Origin: Brevibacillus sp.
GTDB taxonomy: Bacteria > Bacillota > Bacilli > Brevibacillales > Brevibacillaceae
Length of the DNA stretch: 16,902 nt
Direction of reading: 5' to 3'
NCBI GenBank assembly: GCA_029240815.1
Contig: JARDZO010000104.1
Span: 1 to 16,902 of the forward strand
Part shown: piece after piece, positions 7,446-14,464 of the stretch
How the letters are laid out: each line of letters opens with the position of its first letter
Numbering within the stretch: the first letter of the stretch is position 1
The notes under the pieces: generated by a model
Database searches by the model: none
Told to the model about the DNA's origin: nothing
The model's input: the letters and a program-made list of their open reading frames with translations, nothing else
Translations under genes and position numbers: made by a program

Positions 7446-8225
7446 ATGGAACGTGAGATCATTTTGAAAGCGTCCCAGATCAGCAAATATTATGGTGGAG
7501 TTCGTGCGGTCGATGAGGTTTCTCTCACGCTGAACAAAGGGGAGCGCATCGGGTTGATCGGTCCCAATGGTGCGGGAAAATCGACGCTGTTTAATTTGCT
7601 CAGCGGCGCGATTCAACCGACAAAAGGGACAATTGAGATCAAAGGTCAACCGCTTACAGATAAAAAGCCAGAGGAATTTTCGCTAAGCGGTGTTGCGCGA
7701 ACCTTCCAGAACATTCGCCTGTTTAAAGGAATGACGGTTCTTGAAAATGTCATTGCCGGACTGCATCGTCAAGCGGATACCGGATTATTGAAATGTATTT
7801 TTGGTTCATCCGGTTACCGTGCAACGGAAAAGAGAATAAAGGAGAAGGCAAGTGAGCTATTAAACGATTTCGCCCTTTATGATCAGCGGGATCGCCAGGC
7901 AGTACACCTCTCGTATGGCGATCAACGTCGTCTGGAAATCGTGCGTGCGCTAGCGACAGAGCCGCAGATTCTCTTTCTCGATGAGCCAGCAGCGGGGATG
8001 AATCCGCAGGAGAGTCACGAACTGGTTGACCTGATTGAACAGGTATGGGAAAAGCATCAGTTGACTGTCTTTTTGATTGAGCATGATATGGATGTCATCA
8101 TGCGCTTGTGTGAGCATATCTATGTGCTCGACTATGGCAAGTTACTGTTTGACGGTACACCTGAAGAAGTGCGTCAAAGCGCTGTGGTGCGAGAAGCATA
8201 TCTGGGAGGCGAGGTCCATGCTTGA
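7446..8225 (+). CDS. livG: ABC importer ATPase, LivG family
   Basis: A 259-residue ATPase that powers the importer from the cytoplasmic side. It has Walker A GPNGAGKST (39-47), the Q-loop glutamine in FQNIRLF (Q88), a signature LSYGDQ (155-160, where LSYG replaces the usual LSGG, as is common in LivG), Walker B ILFLDE (175-180) and an H-loop in LIEHDMD. The insertion between the Q-loop and the signature (about residues 107-150) and the AAGMNP sequence after Walker B (182-187) are characteristic of LivG. The ATG follows GAGAGGGG (7430-7437). Its last 8 nt overlap the start of livF. Confidence 0.93.
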   Translation: MEREIILKASQISKYYGGVRAVDEVSLTLNKGERIGLIGPNGAGKSTLFNLLSGAIQPTKGTIEIKGQPLTDKKPEEFSLSGVARTFQNIRLFKGMTVLENVIAGLHRQADTGLLKCIFGSSGYRATEKRIKEKASELLNDFALYDQRDRQAVHLSYGDQRRLEIVRALATEPQILFLDEPAAGMNPQESHELVDLIEQVWEKHQLTVFLIEHDMDVIMRLCEHIYVLDYGKLLFDGTPEEVRQSAVVREAYLGGEVHA

Positions 8226-8931
8226 GCTGCATAATCTGCATATCGCCTATGAATCGGGTGATGTCGTGCGAGGCGTAAATCTGACGGTGAACAAAGGCGA
8301 GATCGTCGGCCTGATCGGTGCCAATGGTGCTGGCAAGTCGACCATGATGAAATGCATTTCCGGACTGGTACCGTCGCGACAAGGCCAGATCCTGTTTAAT
8401 GGTCAGGACATCACGCGGACCGCACCGGATCGTATTCCTCACATCGGCATCAGCCATGTCCCCGAAGGACGCAGAGTCTTCGGGGATCTTACTGTCGAGG
8501 AAAACCTGCATCTTGGCGGGTATCGTCATGGGAACAAAGATTTATCGGCCGATTTTGAGCGAGTATACAATCTCTTTCCGATTCTGCGGGAGCGAAAAAT
8601 CCAACGGGCTGGTCTGATGAGCGGAGGCGAACAGCAAATGCTTGCTTTGGGGCGGGCACTGATGTCGCGTCCCAGCTTTCTCATACTGGATGAGCCGTCT
8701 CTGGGGTTGGCCCCGTTGATGGTACAAAACGTGTTCCGCTTAATCCGCGATATTCATGAAAATGGCGTAACGATCCTGCTGGTCGAACAAAATTTGGAGC
8801 TGGCGCTGCGTCATGTAAATCGCGCCTATATGATTCAATCCGGGGAAGTTGTCATGCAGGGGACGCCGGAAGAGCTGCGTCAAAACGGCAATCTGATGGA
8901 TGCTTATCTCGGGACAAGAGAACGCAGGTAG
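8218..8931 (+). CDS. livF: ABC importer ATPase, LivF family
   Basis: A 237-residue second ATPase, partner of LivG. It has Walker A GANGAGKST (34-42), SHVPEGRRVF (79-88), which stands in for the Q-loop and is diagnostic of LivF, the signature MSGGEQQ (134-140), Walker B FLILDE (154-159) with SLGLAP behind it, and the C-terminal DAYLG. The chosen ATG at 8218 gives the normal family start (LELHNLHIAYESG) and is preceded by GGGAGG (8204-8209) at 8 nt. An in-frame ATG at 8077 would add 47 residues unlike any LivF and would lie deep inside livG, so it is rejected. About 60 bp separate it from the flavoprotein gene, with no terminator between them. Confidence 0.93.
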   Translation: MLELHNLHIAYESGDVVRGVNLTVNKGEIVGLIGANGAGKSTMMKCISGLVPSRQGQILFNGQDITRTAPDRIPHIGISHVPEGRRVFGDLTVEENLHLGGYRHGNKDLSADFERVYNLFPILRERKIQRAGLMSGGEQQMLALGRALMSRPSFLILDEPSLGLAPLMVQNVFRLIRDIHENGVTILLVEQNLELALRHVNRAYMIQSGEVVMQGTPEELRQNGNLMDAYLGTRERR

Positions 8932-8990
8932 CGCATAATCTCAGAAAAAGGTTACGCGGCTGGAAAGAAAGGATACGAGGTGGCGTAGTA

Positions 8991-10175
8991 GTGACTACAC
9001 AAAAAAGGAACGATCCATTTATCCGCAATGAGAAGGAAGCGCAATTGGTGGACCAGGCAGCTAAGCTGGCAGATCGTTTTGCCGAGAGAGCGCCCCTGCA
9101 TGATCGGGAGGGAAGCTTTCCTTTTGAGAATTTCAAGGATATGAAGGACTCGGGTTATGTGACATTGACGGTTCCCCGCGAGTATGGCGGTGAGGAAATT
9201 TCGCTCTATGAAATGCTTTTGATGCAAGAGCAATTGGGACGCGGCGACGGCTCGACTGCACTCTCGATCGGCTGGCATATGGGTCTGATGCTGCATTTTC
9301 GGACGACGCGTTCCTGGCCGGAGGAACTATTCCAATCTTTCTGCCGGGAAGTGGTGGAAAAAGGCACGCTCTTGAACCATTTCTCGACGGAGCGCTCGTC
9401 GGGCAGTCCAAGTCGCGGAGGAATTCCGCAGACAACTGCGGTGAAAACGGATGGAGGCTGGTTAATCTCCGGCAGAAAAACCTTCAGCACACTGAGCCCT
9501 GTGCTCGACACGTTTCTGGTCTCGGCCAGCATGGCGGATAGCAATCAAGTGGGTGATTTCTTGGTACGTTCCTCGGATCGCATCAGCATCGATGAGACCT
9601 GGAACACCTTGGGGATGCGTGCGACAGGAAGCCATGACGTGATTTTGGACGAAGCTTTTGTTCCAGACGATGCATTGATCCGTTCCTATGTGGTTGGTCA
9701 AAAACCGAAGGAGTCCAGTGATGCAAGCGCATGGTTGCTGCATATCCCTGCTTGCTATCTGGGTATTGCCCATGCTGCGCGCGATTTTGCGGTCTCCTTT
9801 GCCAAAAACTATCATCCGGCCAGTTTGCCGTCCCCGATCGCAGACCTGCCGACGGTCCAACAGCAGATTGGTCTCTTGGAATCGGAGCTGCTTGTCGCAC
9901 GTCATCTGATGTATGCCATCGCTGACCGCTGGGACATAGATCCGGCAGGACGGCTGAAGCTGATTCCAGAACTGGGACTGGTGAAATACGTGGCGACCAA
10001 CAATGCTATTTCTATCGTGGATAAAGCGATGCGCATCGTGGGTGGGGCGAGCTTATCCCGCTCCCTGCCCCTTGAACGCATGTACCGCGATGTGCGCGCA
10101 GGTCTGCATAATCCGCCGATGGATGAGAACGTGATCCGCAATCTGGCATTGCGGGCATTATCGGAGACGGAGTAG
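8991..10175 (+). CDS. Acyl-CoA dehydrogenase-fold flavoprotein (YdbM/DszC-like, catalytic Glu missing)
   Basis: This 394-residue protein has the full ACAD layout: an N-terminal helical domain with VPREYGGEEISLYEM (61-75), a middle beta domain with TERSSGSPSRGG and LISGRKTFSTL (158-168), and a C-terminal helical domain with GGASLSRSLPLERMYRDVRA. Where canonical ACADs end in YEGTNEIQ, with the catalytic Glu, this one reads GLHNPPMDEN (371-380). At the alternative Glu position of isovaleryl-CoA dehydrogenase I place W248. The arginine/FG motif of the dimer interface (R-x-x-FG) is also absent. This pattern recalls Bacillus YdbM-like proteins and the flavin monooxygenase side of the superfamily (DszC type). 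It may therefore hydroxylate or oxygenate rather than desaturate. The GTG start at 8991 follows GAGGTGG (7-8 nt). FAD/FMN use is inferred from family. Confidence 0.85.
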   Translation: MTTQKRNDPFIRNEKEAQLVDQAAKLADRFAERAPLHDREGSFPFENFKDMKDSGYVTLTVPREYGGEEISLYEMLLMQEQLGRGDGSTALSIGWHMGLMLHFRTTRSWPEELFQSFCREVVEKGTLLNHFSTERSSGSPSRGGIPQTTAVKTDGGWLISGRKTFSTLSPVLDTFLVSASMADSNQVGDFLVRSSDRISIDETWNTLGMRATGSHDVILDEAFVPDDALIRSYVVGQKPKESSDASAWLLHIPACYLGIAHAARDFAVSFAKNYHPASLPSPIADLPTVQQQIGLLESELLVARHLMYAIADRWDIDPAGRLKLIPELGLVKYVATNNAISIVDKAMRIVGGASLSRSLPLERMYRDVRAGLHNPPMDENVIRNLALRALSETE

Positions 10176-10189
10176 GGAGGGAGCAGAAG

Positions 10190-10990
10190 ATGAGTATTTT
10201 TTCAAATACGGCATTTCAAGGAAAGCATGCGCTCATAACTGGCGCGACAGGCGGCATCGGCTCTGCAACCGCCAAATTGCTGGCAAGTCTGGGAGCTGAT
10301 GTCACTATTACCGGACGTAATGAAACGCAGCTGGCAATCATGAGCAAACAGATCAGCGAGCAACATCCTGATGTTGTCGTTACTGCTATTCGCGCTGATT
10401 TGACCAACGAAAGCGAGCGGCGGGAATTGGTTAGGGAAGCAGTGAGAAAAGCAGGTCCAATCTCGTTTTTGATCAATAATGCGGGCGCCTTTCAGTACGA
10501 ACCGATCGAAGAATTGACTCAAGAGAGCATCGATTCGCTGATGAACATCAACTTCACCAGCGCAGTCCTCTTGACCCAGCTTGTTTATGAGGGAATGAAA
10601 GAGTGGCGAGTGGGTAGCATCGTCAATATCTCCTCTCTTTCAGGAATGAGAGGAGTGCCTGGAACAATTTCGTACTCGGCCAGCAAATTTGCGCTGATCG
10701 GATTTACTCATGCATTAGCATTAGAGGCGATTGGGCATGGTATCCGCGTTAATGCCGTGTGTCCTGGGTACGTGGATACCAACATGGGGCAAGAGGTAGT
10801 TGGCGCCACTGCTACTGCTGGGAAAGTCAGCTTGGAGCAACGCTGGCAACAAGTGAACGCAGGCATCCCATCCGGTCGCATCACTCGGCCAGACGAGGTA
10901 GCCAACACGATTGCATTCCTGCTCTCGGATGCAGCAGGCAACATTGTCGGTGAAGCTGTGAAGATTTCCGGCGGTGCGCTTGTCCGCTAA
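10190..10990 (+). CDS. Short-chain dehydrogenase/reductase (SDR, classical)
   Basis: This 266-residue NAD(P)-dependent oxidoreductase is the last gene of the operon. It has a cofactor motif TGATGGIG (17-24), NNAG (96-99), the catalytic tetrad N119, S149, Y162 and K166 (YSASK), and NAVCPGYVDTNM, the usual segment behind the active site. TGRNE after the second strand (41-45) suggests NADP(H) preference because of the basic residue, but this is only indicative. The family reduces ketones or oxidises secondary alcohols; 3-hydroxyacyl-CoA dehydrogenase or 3-oxoacyl reductase activity would fit beside a CoA ligase and an ACAD-fold protein. A strong GGGAGGGAG lies 6 nt upstream of the ATG, and the gap to the flavoprotein gene is 14 bp. 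A terminator follows 34 bp after the stop. Confidence 0.9.
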   Translation: MSIFSNTAFQGKHALITGATGGIGSATAKLLASLGADVTITGRNETQLAIMSKQISEQHPDVVVTAIRADLTNESERRELVREAVRKAGPISFLINNAGAFQYEPIEELTQESIDSLMNINFTSAVLLTQLVYEGMKEWRVGSIVNISSLSGMRGVPGTISYSASKFALIGFTHALALEAIGHGIRVNAVCPGYVDTNMGQEVVGATATAGKVSLEQRWQQVNAGIPSGRITRPDEVANTIAFLLSDAAGNIVGEAVKISGGALVR

Positions 10991-11023
10991 GAGAAGTGAA
11001 CATAGTAGTTGGCTTAGGAAGCC

Positions 11024-11061
11024 AAAGATGACTTCTGAATCATCAGGAGTCATCTTTTTTT
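11024..11061 (+). terminator. Rho-independent terminator of the eleven-gene operon
   Basis: AAGATGACTTCTGA (11025-11038) pairs with TCAGGAGTCATCTT (11043-11056) over 14 bp with one G-U pair and an ATCA loop, followed by seven T (11055-11061). It is the only strong terminator seen between 607 and 11061. Confidence 0.88.
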
Positions 11062-11173
11062 GCCTTAATTCTCTTATAGCTATAGTAAATGGTCAGCCGT
11101 AGTTTTTTTGATAGATAAATCGAGTCTATTATTAAATGACATAATGTAAGAAATTTGATATGTACAATTTGTC

Positions 11174-11191
11174 ATTTTGTAAAGTCAAAAT
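11174..11191. promoter_or_regulatory. Inverted repeat over the -35 region of the second operon
   Basis: ATTTTG-TAAAGT-CAAAAT is a perfect inverted repeat with 6-bp arms and a 6-bp spacer. It covers the weak -35 box and is flanked on the left by AAATT-N10-AATTT (11151-11170). It could be a binding site for a regulator encoded elsewhere. In AT-rich DNA such repeats also arise by chance. Confidence 0.35.
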
Positions 11192-11212
11192 TATCTGAAA
11201 AGTAATTATAAT
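11184..11212 (+). promoter_or_regulatory. Predicted sigma-A promoter of the alcohol/aldehyde dehydrogenase operon
   Basis: A perfect -10 box TATAAT (11207-11212) lies 33 bp before the ATG. At a 17-bp spacing the -35 position reads GTCAAA (11184-11189), only 3 of 6 matches. A perfect -10 with a poor -35 overlapped by an inverted repeat suggests activator-dependent or otherwise regulated expression. The region from 11062 to 11245 is AT-rich and holds no gene. Confidence 0.5.
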
Positions 11213-11245
11213 AGAACTACTATCTTTTGGGGAGGTAATATTCAA

Positions 11246-12409
11246 ATGTTGTGGGACTTTCAATTTCACTTGCCAACGAGAATCCATTTCGGCAACGGAA
11301 AAGTACGGGAACTGGCTGACCATGTTCGTGAATTAGGAGGAAAGAAGGTCCTGCTCGTCACCGATCAAGGGATTGTAAAGTCAGGTATTCTGCAGAGGGT
11401 CACAGACATTTTAGAAAACGAAAAGATTGATATTGTCATTTATGATCAGGTGAAGCCAAATCCGCGAGATGTCGATTGCATGGAAGCATACCGTCTGGCC
11501 AAGGATGCCGGAGTGGATCTGCTTATAGGGCTGGGCGGCGGTAGTTCGATGGATACGGCCAAGGGAGTTGGCACACTTTTGACACATGGAGGAGATATCC
11601 GGAATTGGTATGGGCTAAACGTTCTTCAACGTCCGATTACCCCTTTGATCTGCATCCCGACAACTGCGGGTACAGGCAGTGAGATTACATTTTTCTCTGT
11701 CATCACCGATACCGAAACCAAATTGAAAATGAATATACTGGATATTCGCGTGGCTCCAAAAATCGCTTTGCTTGATCCCGAACTGACGGTTACCTTGCCC
11801 CCTCACGTGACTGCTTCCACAGGGATGGATGCCCTCACTCATGCCATCGAAGCGTATACTTGCACGATTTCCGAACCGATTACGGATGCGTTGGCTCTGT
11901 ACGCGATCGACCTGATTGTCAAATACCTGCCGACTGCAGTAAAGGACGGAAGCAACCTCGAGGCTCGTAAAAACATGCTGACTGCAAGCCTGATTGCAGG
12001 CATTGCTTTTGGCAATTCCGATGTGGGAGGTGTCCATTGTATGGCGGAGGCGCTAGGTGGCTTGTATGATACGCCTCATGGGGTGGCTAATTCCATGTTG
12101 TTGCCCTACGTGTTTGAATACAATATACCGGCTGACACAGAGAAACATGCGATTGTGGCGCAGCGTTTGGGAGCCAGCAGGGAAGGCAAGAGCGAGATGG
12201 AGACAGCATTGGAAGGGGTCGAGTTGTTGAAGAAGCTTGCCCAAACCGTACAGATACCGAAAATGAGAGAGTTGGATAACGTGGATCCTTCCGATTTCCC
12301 CTATCTGGCTGAAGCAGCCACCAAAAATGTTTCCGCACCAAGCAATCCCCGCCAGGCCAGTATGGAAGACTATCTGCAATTGTTCCAAAAAGCGTATGAC
12401 GGCGAATGA
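11246..12409 (+). CDS. Iron-type (group III) alcohol dehydrogenase
   Basis: This 387-residue NAD(P)-dependent alcohol dehydrogenase is the first gene of the second operon. The dinucleotide-binding GGGSSMDTAKG is at 97-107. The metal ligands, by comparison with E. coli FucO, are D195 and H199 (GMDALTHAIEAY), H264 (VHCMAE) and H278 (TPHG), all present. The active-site histidine next to the third ligand (H267 in FucO, MAH) is replaced by E268 (MAE). The family oxidises primary alcohols to aldehydes or the reverse. Followed by a permease and an aldehyde dehydrogenase, it most likely makes the aldehyde consumed by the latter, an arrangement like B. subtilis GbsB (choline) with GbsA. Substrate not determined; ethanol, diols or amino alcohols are alternatives. 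GGGGAGGT precedes the ATG by about 9 nt. Confidence 0.92.
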   Translation: MLWDFQFHLPTRIHFGNGKVRELADHVRELGGKKVLLVTDQGIVKSGILQRVTDILENEKIDIVIYDQVKPNPRDVDCMEAYRLAKDAGVDLLIGLGGGSSMDTAKGVGTLLTHGGDIRNWYGLNVLQRPITPLICIPTTAGTGSEITFFSVITDTETKLKMNILDIRVAPKIALLDPELTVTLPPHVTASTGMDALTHAIEAYTCTISEPITDALALYAIDLIVKYLPTAVKDGSNLEARKNMLTASLIAGIAFGNSDVGGVHCMAEALGGLYDTPHGVANSMLLPYVFEYNIPADTEKHAIVAQRLGASREGKSEMETALEGVELLKKLAQTVQIPKMRELDNVDPSDFPYLAEAATKNVSAPSNPRQASMEDYLQLFQKAYDGE

Positions 12410-12426
12410 AAGTGAGAAGTTAACTC

Positions 12427-12436
12427 GGAGAGGTGG
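12427..12436 (+). promoter_or_regulatory. Ribosome binding site deciding the start of the permease gene
   Basis: GGAGAGGTGG abuts an in-frame ATG at 12437 (about 3 nt from GAGG) but lies at a normal 9-nt distance from the ATG at 12443, so the second ATG is preferred. The difference is two residues. Confidence 0.5.
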
Positions 12437-12442
12437 ATGCGT

Positions 12443-13867
12443 ATGAGTGATCTGAAATTGAGCCGAACCTTGGGCTTTTGGGCAGCTTACTCTGCTTCTG
12501 TGGGGTTGGTTGTATCCGGAACAGCCATGGTGGCGCTCGGCAACGGTTATGGAACGAGCGGACCGGCTTACAGTATCGTTGCCTTTGGTGCTTTAATCGT
12601 AATTCTGTGCATTGCCCTCTCCTATTCCGAGATGGCAGCCATGATTCCAGGAGCGGGGATGGTGGGTGAGTATACGCTCCCGGCACTTGGCAAATTGCCT
12701 GCGTTATTCGCGGTTCTAGCGGGATACATTGTGTTGGTAGGAACAGATGGCGGAACGAATATGATTGTCGGCGGACAATCCATGGAAGCGTTGACGGGAA
12801 TCCCTTGGTATATCAGTGTAGCAGTCATCCTCATTTTTTTGGTTGTCGTCAACTTGATGGGTGTTGGTGTGTTTGGAAAAGTGCAATCCGTTTTGGCGAT
12901 CTCTATGATGTCGCTCTTGGCCATTCTCGGGATATGGGGTTTGACAGGAATAGGCACGATGGAGCCGCTCGCTGTCCAACCTCCTTTTTCCCCGATAAGT
13001 TGGCAGGAACAAGCTGGCGCGCTTGGTTTAGCCATCTGGTTGTTTATCGGAATGGAATTTGTAGCGCCGCTCGCCGAGGAAGTGAAGAATCCCGGAAAAA
13101 CAATCCCCATTGCCATGCTCTTCGGCTGCTTTACGATTTGGATCGTTGATTTGCTTTTTGGACTGGGCGTAACCAAATATATTGAGCTGGACAAGCTGGC
13201 CGAGTCTACGATCCCACATGTGGATGGGGCTGCTGCCATGCTAGGTAAACCTGGGCTTATCATCATGAGCATCGTATCAATACTGGCAGCAGTGACAACT
13301 TGCGATACCTACCTGGTGGCGGTACCGCGCATGCTGTATGGATTGTCCAAGGAAGGATTGCTGCCCAAGATGTTCTCCTGGCTTCATCCAAAGACACGCA
13401 CCCCGTGGTATGGAATCTTCTTCGTCGTGGGCTTGATCCTGGTTGTCTTGCTTTACGCCGTGGTGAACAAGGCCAATATTGATTTCGTGACGATGATGAT
13501 CTCGGTAGCGTGTGTTACTTGGCTGATGTCCTACATGATTACCCAAATCGATGTGATTGTGCTTCGGGTGAAATATCCGAACGTCACGCGGCCGTTCAAG
13601 ACCCCGCTTTATCCACTTCCCCAGATCATTGGAATCATTTCCTGTGCGTACATGATATACACGCAATACCAAGATACGCGGGTCATGACTATTTCGCTTT
13701 ACGTCATCGCTGCCATCGTCATATTTGGCGTCATTTACCTGAAGGCTACAGGCCAAAAGCTGTTTGAACCGGTTCCGCTTGAAAAAGTGTTTGAAGGGAT
13801 ACGAAAGCGCAGTGAGTTCGACTCGGATTTGATTTTGTCGAAAGAAAGTCAAGGCGAAGTATCCTAA
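12443..13867 (+). CDS. APC-family amino acid/amine permease
   Basis: A 474-residue membrane transporter with twelve predicted hydrophobic segments, from LGFWAAYSASVGLVVSGTA near the N-terminus to VMTISLYVIAAIVIFGVIYL near the C-terminus. APC features include SYSEMAAMIPGAGMVGEYTLP at the end of segment 2 and FIGMEFVAPLAEEVKNPGKT in and after segment 6 (the ME...EE.KNP pattern). The unwound part of segment 1 lacks the common G-x-G-I-G motif, so substrate specificity may differ from typical amino acid permeases. It probably imports the compound oxidised by the flanking dehydrogenases, using a proton or sodium gradient, or acts as an antiporter. It starts about 30 bp after the alcohol dehydrogenase and is followed after 18 bp by the unknown protein. 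Amines or amino alcohols fit the aldehyde dehydrogenase type, but this is inference. Confidence 0.88.
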   Translation: MSDLKLSRTLGFWAAYSASVGLVVSGTAMVALGNGYGTSGPAYSIVAFGALIVILCIALSYSEMAAMIPGAGMVGEYTLPALGKLPALFAVLAGYIVLVGTDGGTNMIVGGQSMEALTGIPWYISVAVILIFLVVVNLMGVGVFGKVQSVLAISMMSLLAILGIWGLTGIGTMEPLAVQPPFSPISWQEQAGALGLAIWLFIGMEFVAPLAEEVKNPGKTIPIAMLFGCFTIWIVDLLFGLGVTKYIELDKLAESTIPHVDGAAAMLGKPGLIIMSIVSILAAVTTCDTYLVAVPRMLYGLSKEGLLPKMFSWLHPKTRTPWYGIFFVVGLILVVLLYAVVNKANIDFVTMMISVACVTWLMSYMITQIDVIVLRVKYPNVTRPFKTPLYPLPQIIGIISCAYMIYTQYQDTRVMTISLYVIAAIVIFGVIYLKATGQKLFEPVPLEKVFEGIRKRSEFDSDLILSKESQGEVS

Positions 13868-13873
13868 AGAAAA

Positions 13874-13880
13874 GTGGAGG
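13874..13880 (+). promoter_or_regulatory. Ribosome binding site deciding the start of the 190-residue protein
   Basis: GTGGAGG serves as Shine-Dalgarno for the ATG at 13886 (5 nt away). The GTG inside it (13874) is in frame, but reading it as a start would leave that codon without its own ribosome site. Confidence 0.6.
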
Positions 13881-13885
13881 CAAAG

Positions 13886-14458
13886 ATGGGAATCTATTCG
13901 GTCATTGATCATCGTGCGTGGAAGGTCCTTCAGATGGTAGCAGCGGATTTTGGCCCCTTTGCGGCAATTAAGGAGGTCTCTGAAAACCAGATTCGGCTGG
14001 ATGGAGGAAAGTTGGGAGTCGACGATTTGCAGGCTTCTTACCGGGTCATCAACAAATGGATGGGACGTGTTTATGTATATACATGGACTTGGGCGCTTTC
14101 GGATCATGCGCTTCCAGAAGATATAGAAATCACATGCAGGTATTCGGGAAAGATGGGAGCCATGAAAGATATCCAGTTTGTATCGAAGCAAACTTCGCCT
14201 ATCCTCCACTCGTTAAATCGAGACAAAATGATCCAGCAACTATGCACTTCAGTGGATTATGAGTCGATCCGACTTTCATATTCCAAGACGGAGGGCAGAT
14301 GGCGGGTGGAAATGAGGCCTAATTACGGTGACTTCATCTGGATCCTGCTGCCGCCTGTCAAATATGCGCGCAGACCGAAACAGCAGGAGATCAACGACAC
14401 GGTTGCCCTGATCAATCGATTGACCAAAGTGATTGCACAATCTTCCAAAGAGGGGTGA
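13886..14458 (+). CDS. Hypothetical soluble protein, 190 residues, unrecognised family
   Basis: I do not recognise this protein. It is cytoplasmic by appearance: no signal peptide, no membrane segment, no cysteine motif and no nucleotide-binding loop. It starts MGIYSVIDHRAWKVLQMVA, has an aromatic-rich centre (INKWMGRVYVYTWTWALSD), a strand-rich middle (EDIEITCRYSGKMGAMKDIQ), an RWRVEMRPNYGDFIWILLPP segment, and a C-terminal helix (EINDTVALINRLTKVIAQ). The composition suggests an alpha/beta sensing or binding fold rather than an enzyme, but no active site can be named. It lies 18 bp after the permease and 6 bp before the aldehyde dehydrogenase, so it is co-transcribed with both. Possible roles are substrate binding, permease regulation or a pathway accessory; none is supported directly. 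Confidence 0.75.
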   Translation: MGIYSVIDHRAWKVLQMVAADFGPFAAIKEVSENQIRLDGGKLGVDDLQASYRVINKWMGRVYVYTWTWALSDHALPEDIEITCRYSGKMGAMKDIQFVSKQTSPILHSLNRDKMIQQLCTSVDYESIRLSYSKTEGRWRVEMRPNYGDFIWILLPPVKYARRPKQQEINDTVALINRLTKVIAQSSKEG

Positions 14459-14464
14459 TACGGG

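Noticed and set aside
8077..8217. 47-codon N-terminal extension of the LivF reading frame
   Set aside because: It lies entirely inside livG, has no resemblance to LivF N-termini, and the ATG at 8218 has a good ribosome site and gives the normal family start.
8932..8990. Possible terminator or promoter between livF and the flavoprotein gene
   Set aside because: Only short, imperfect complementarity is present and there is no T-run; the genes are most likely co-transcribed.
12622..13272. Minus-strand open frame of 216 codons opposite the permease
   Set aside because: It is an antisense shadow of hydrophobic codons, with composition dominated by Ser/Pro/Ile and no family pattern.
13277..14209. 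Long minus-strand open frame of 310 codons
   Set aside because: It is antisense to the permease and the 190-residue protein, is rich in His/Arg as expected of a shadow frame, has no ribosome site and no recognisable domain.
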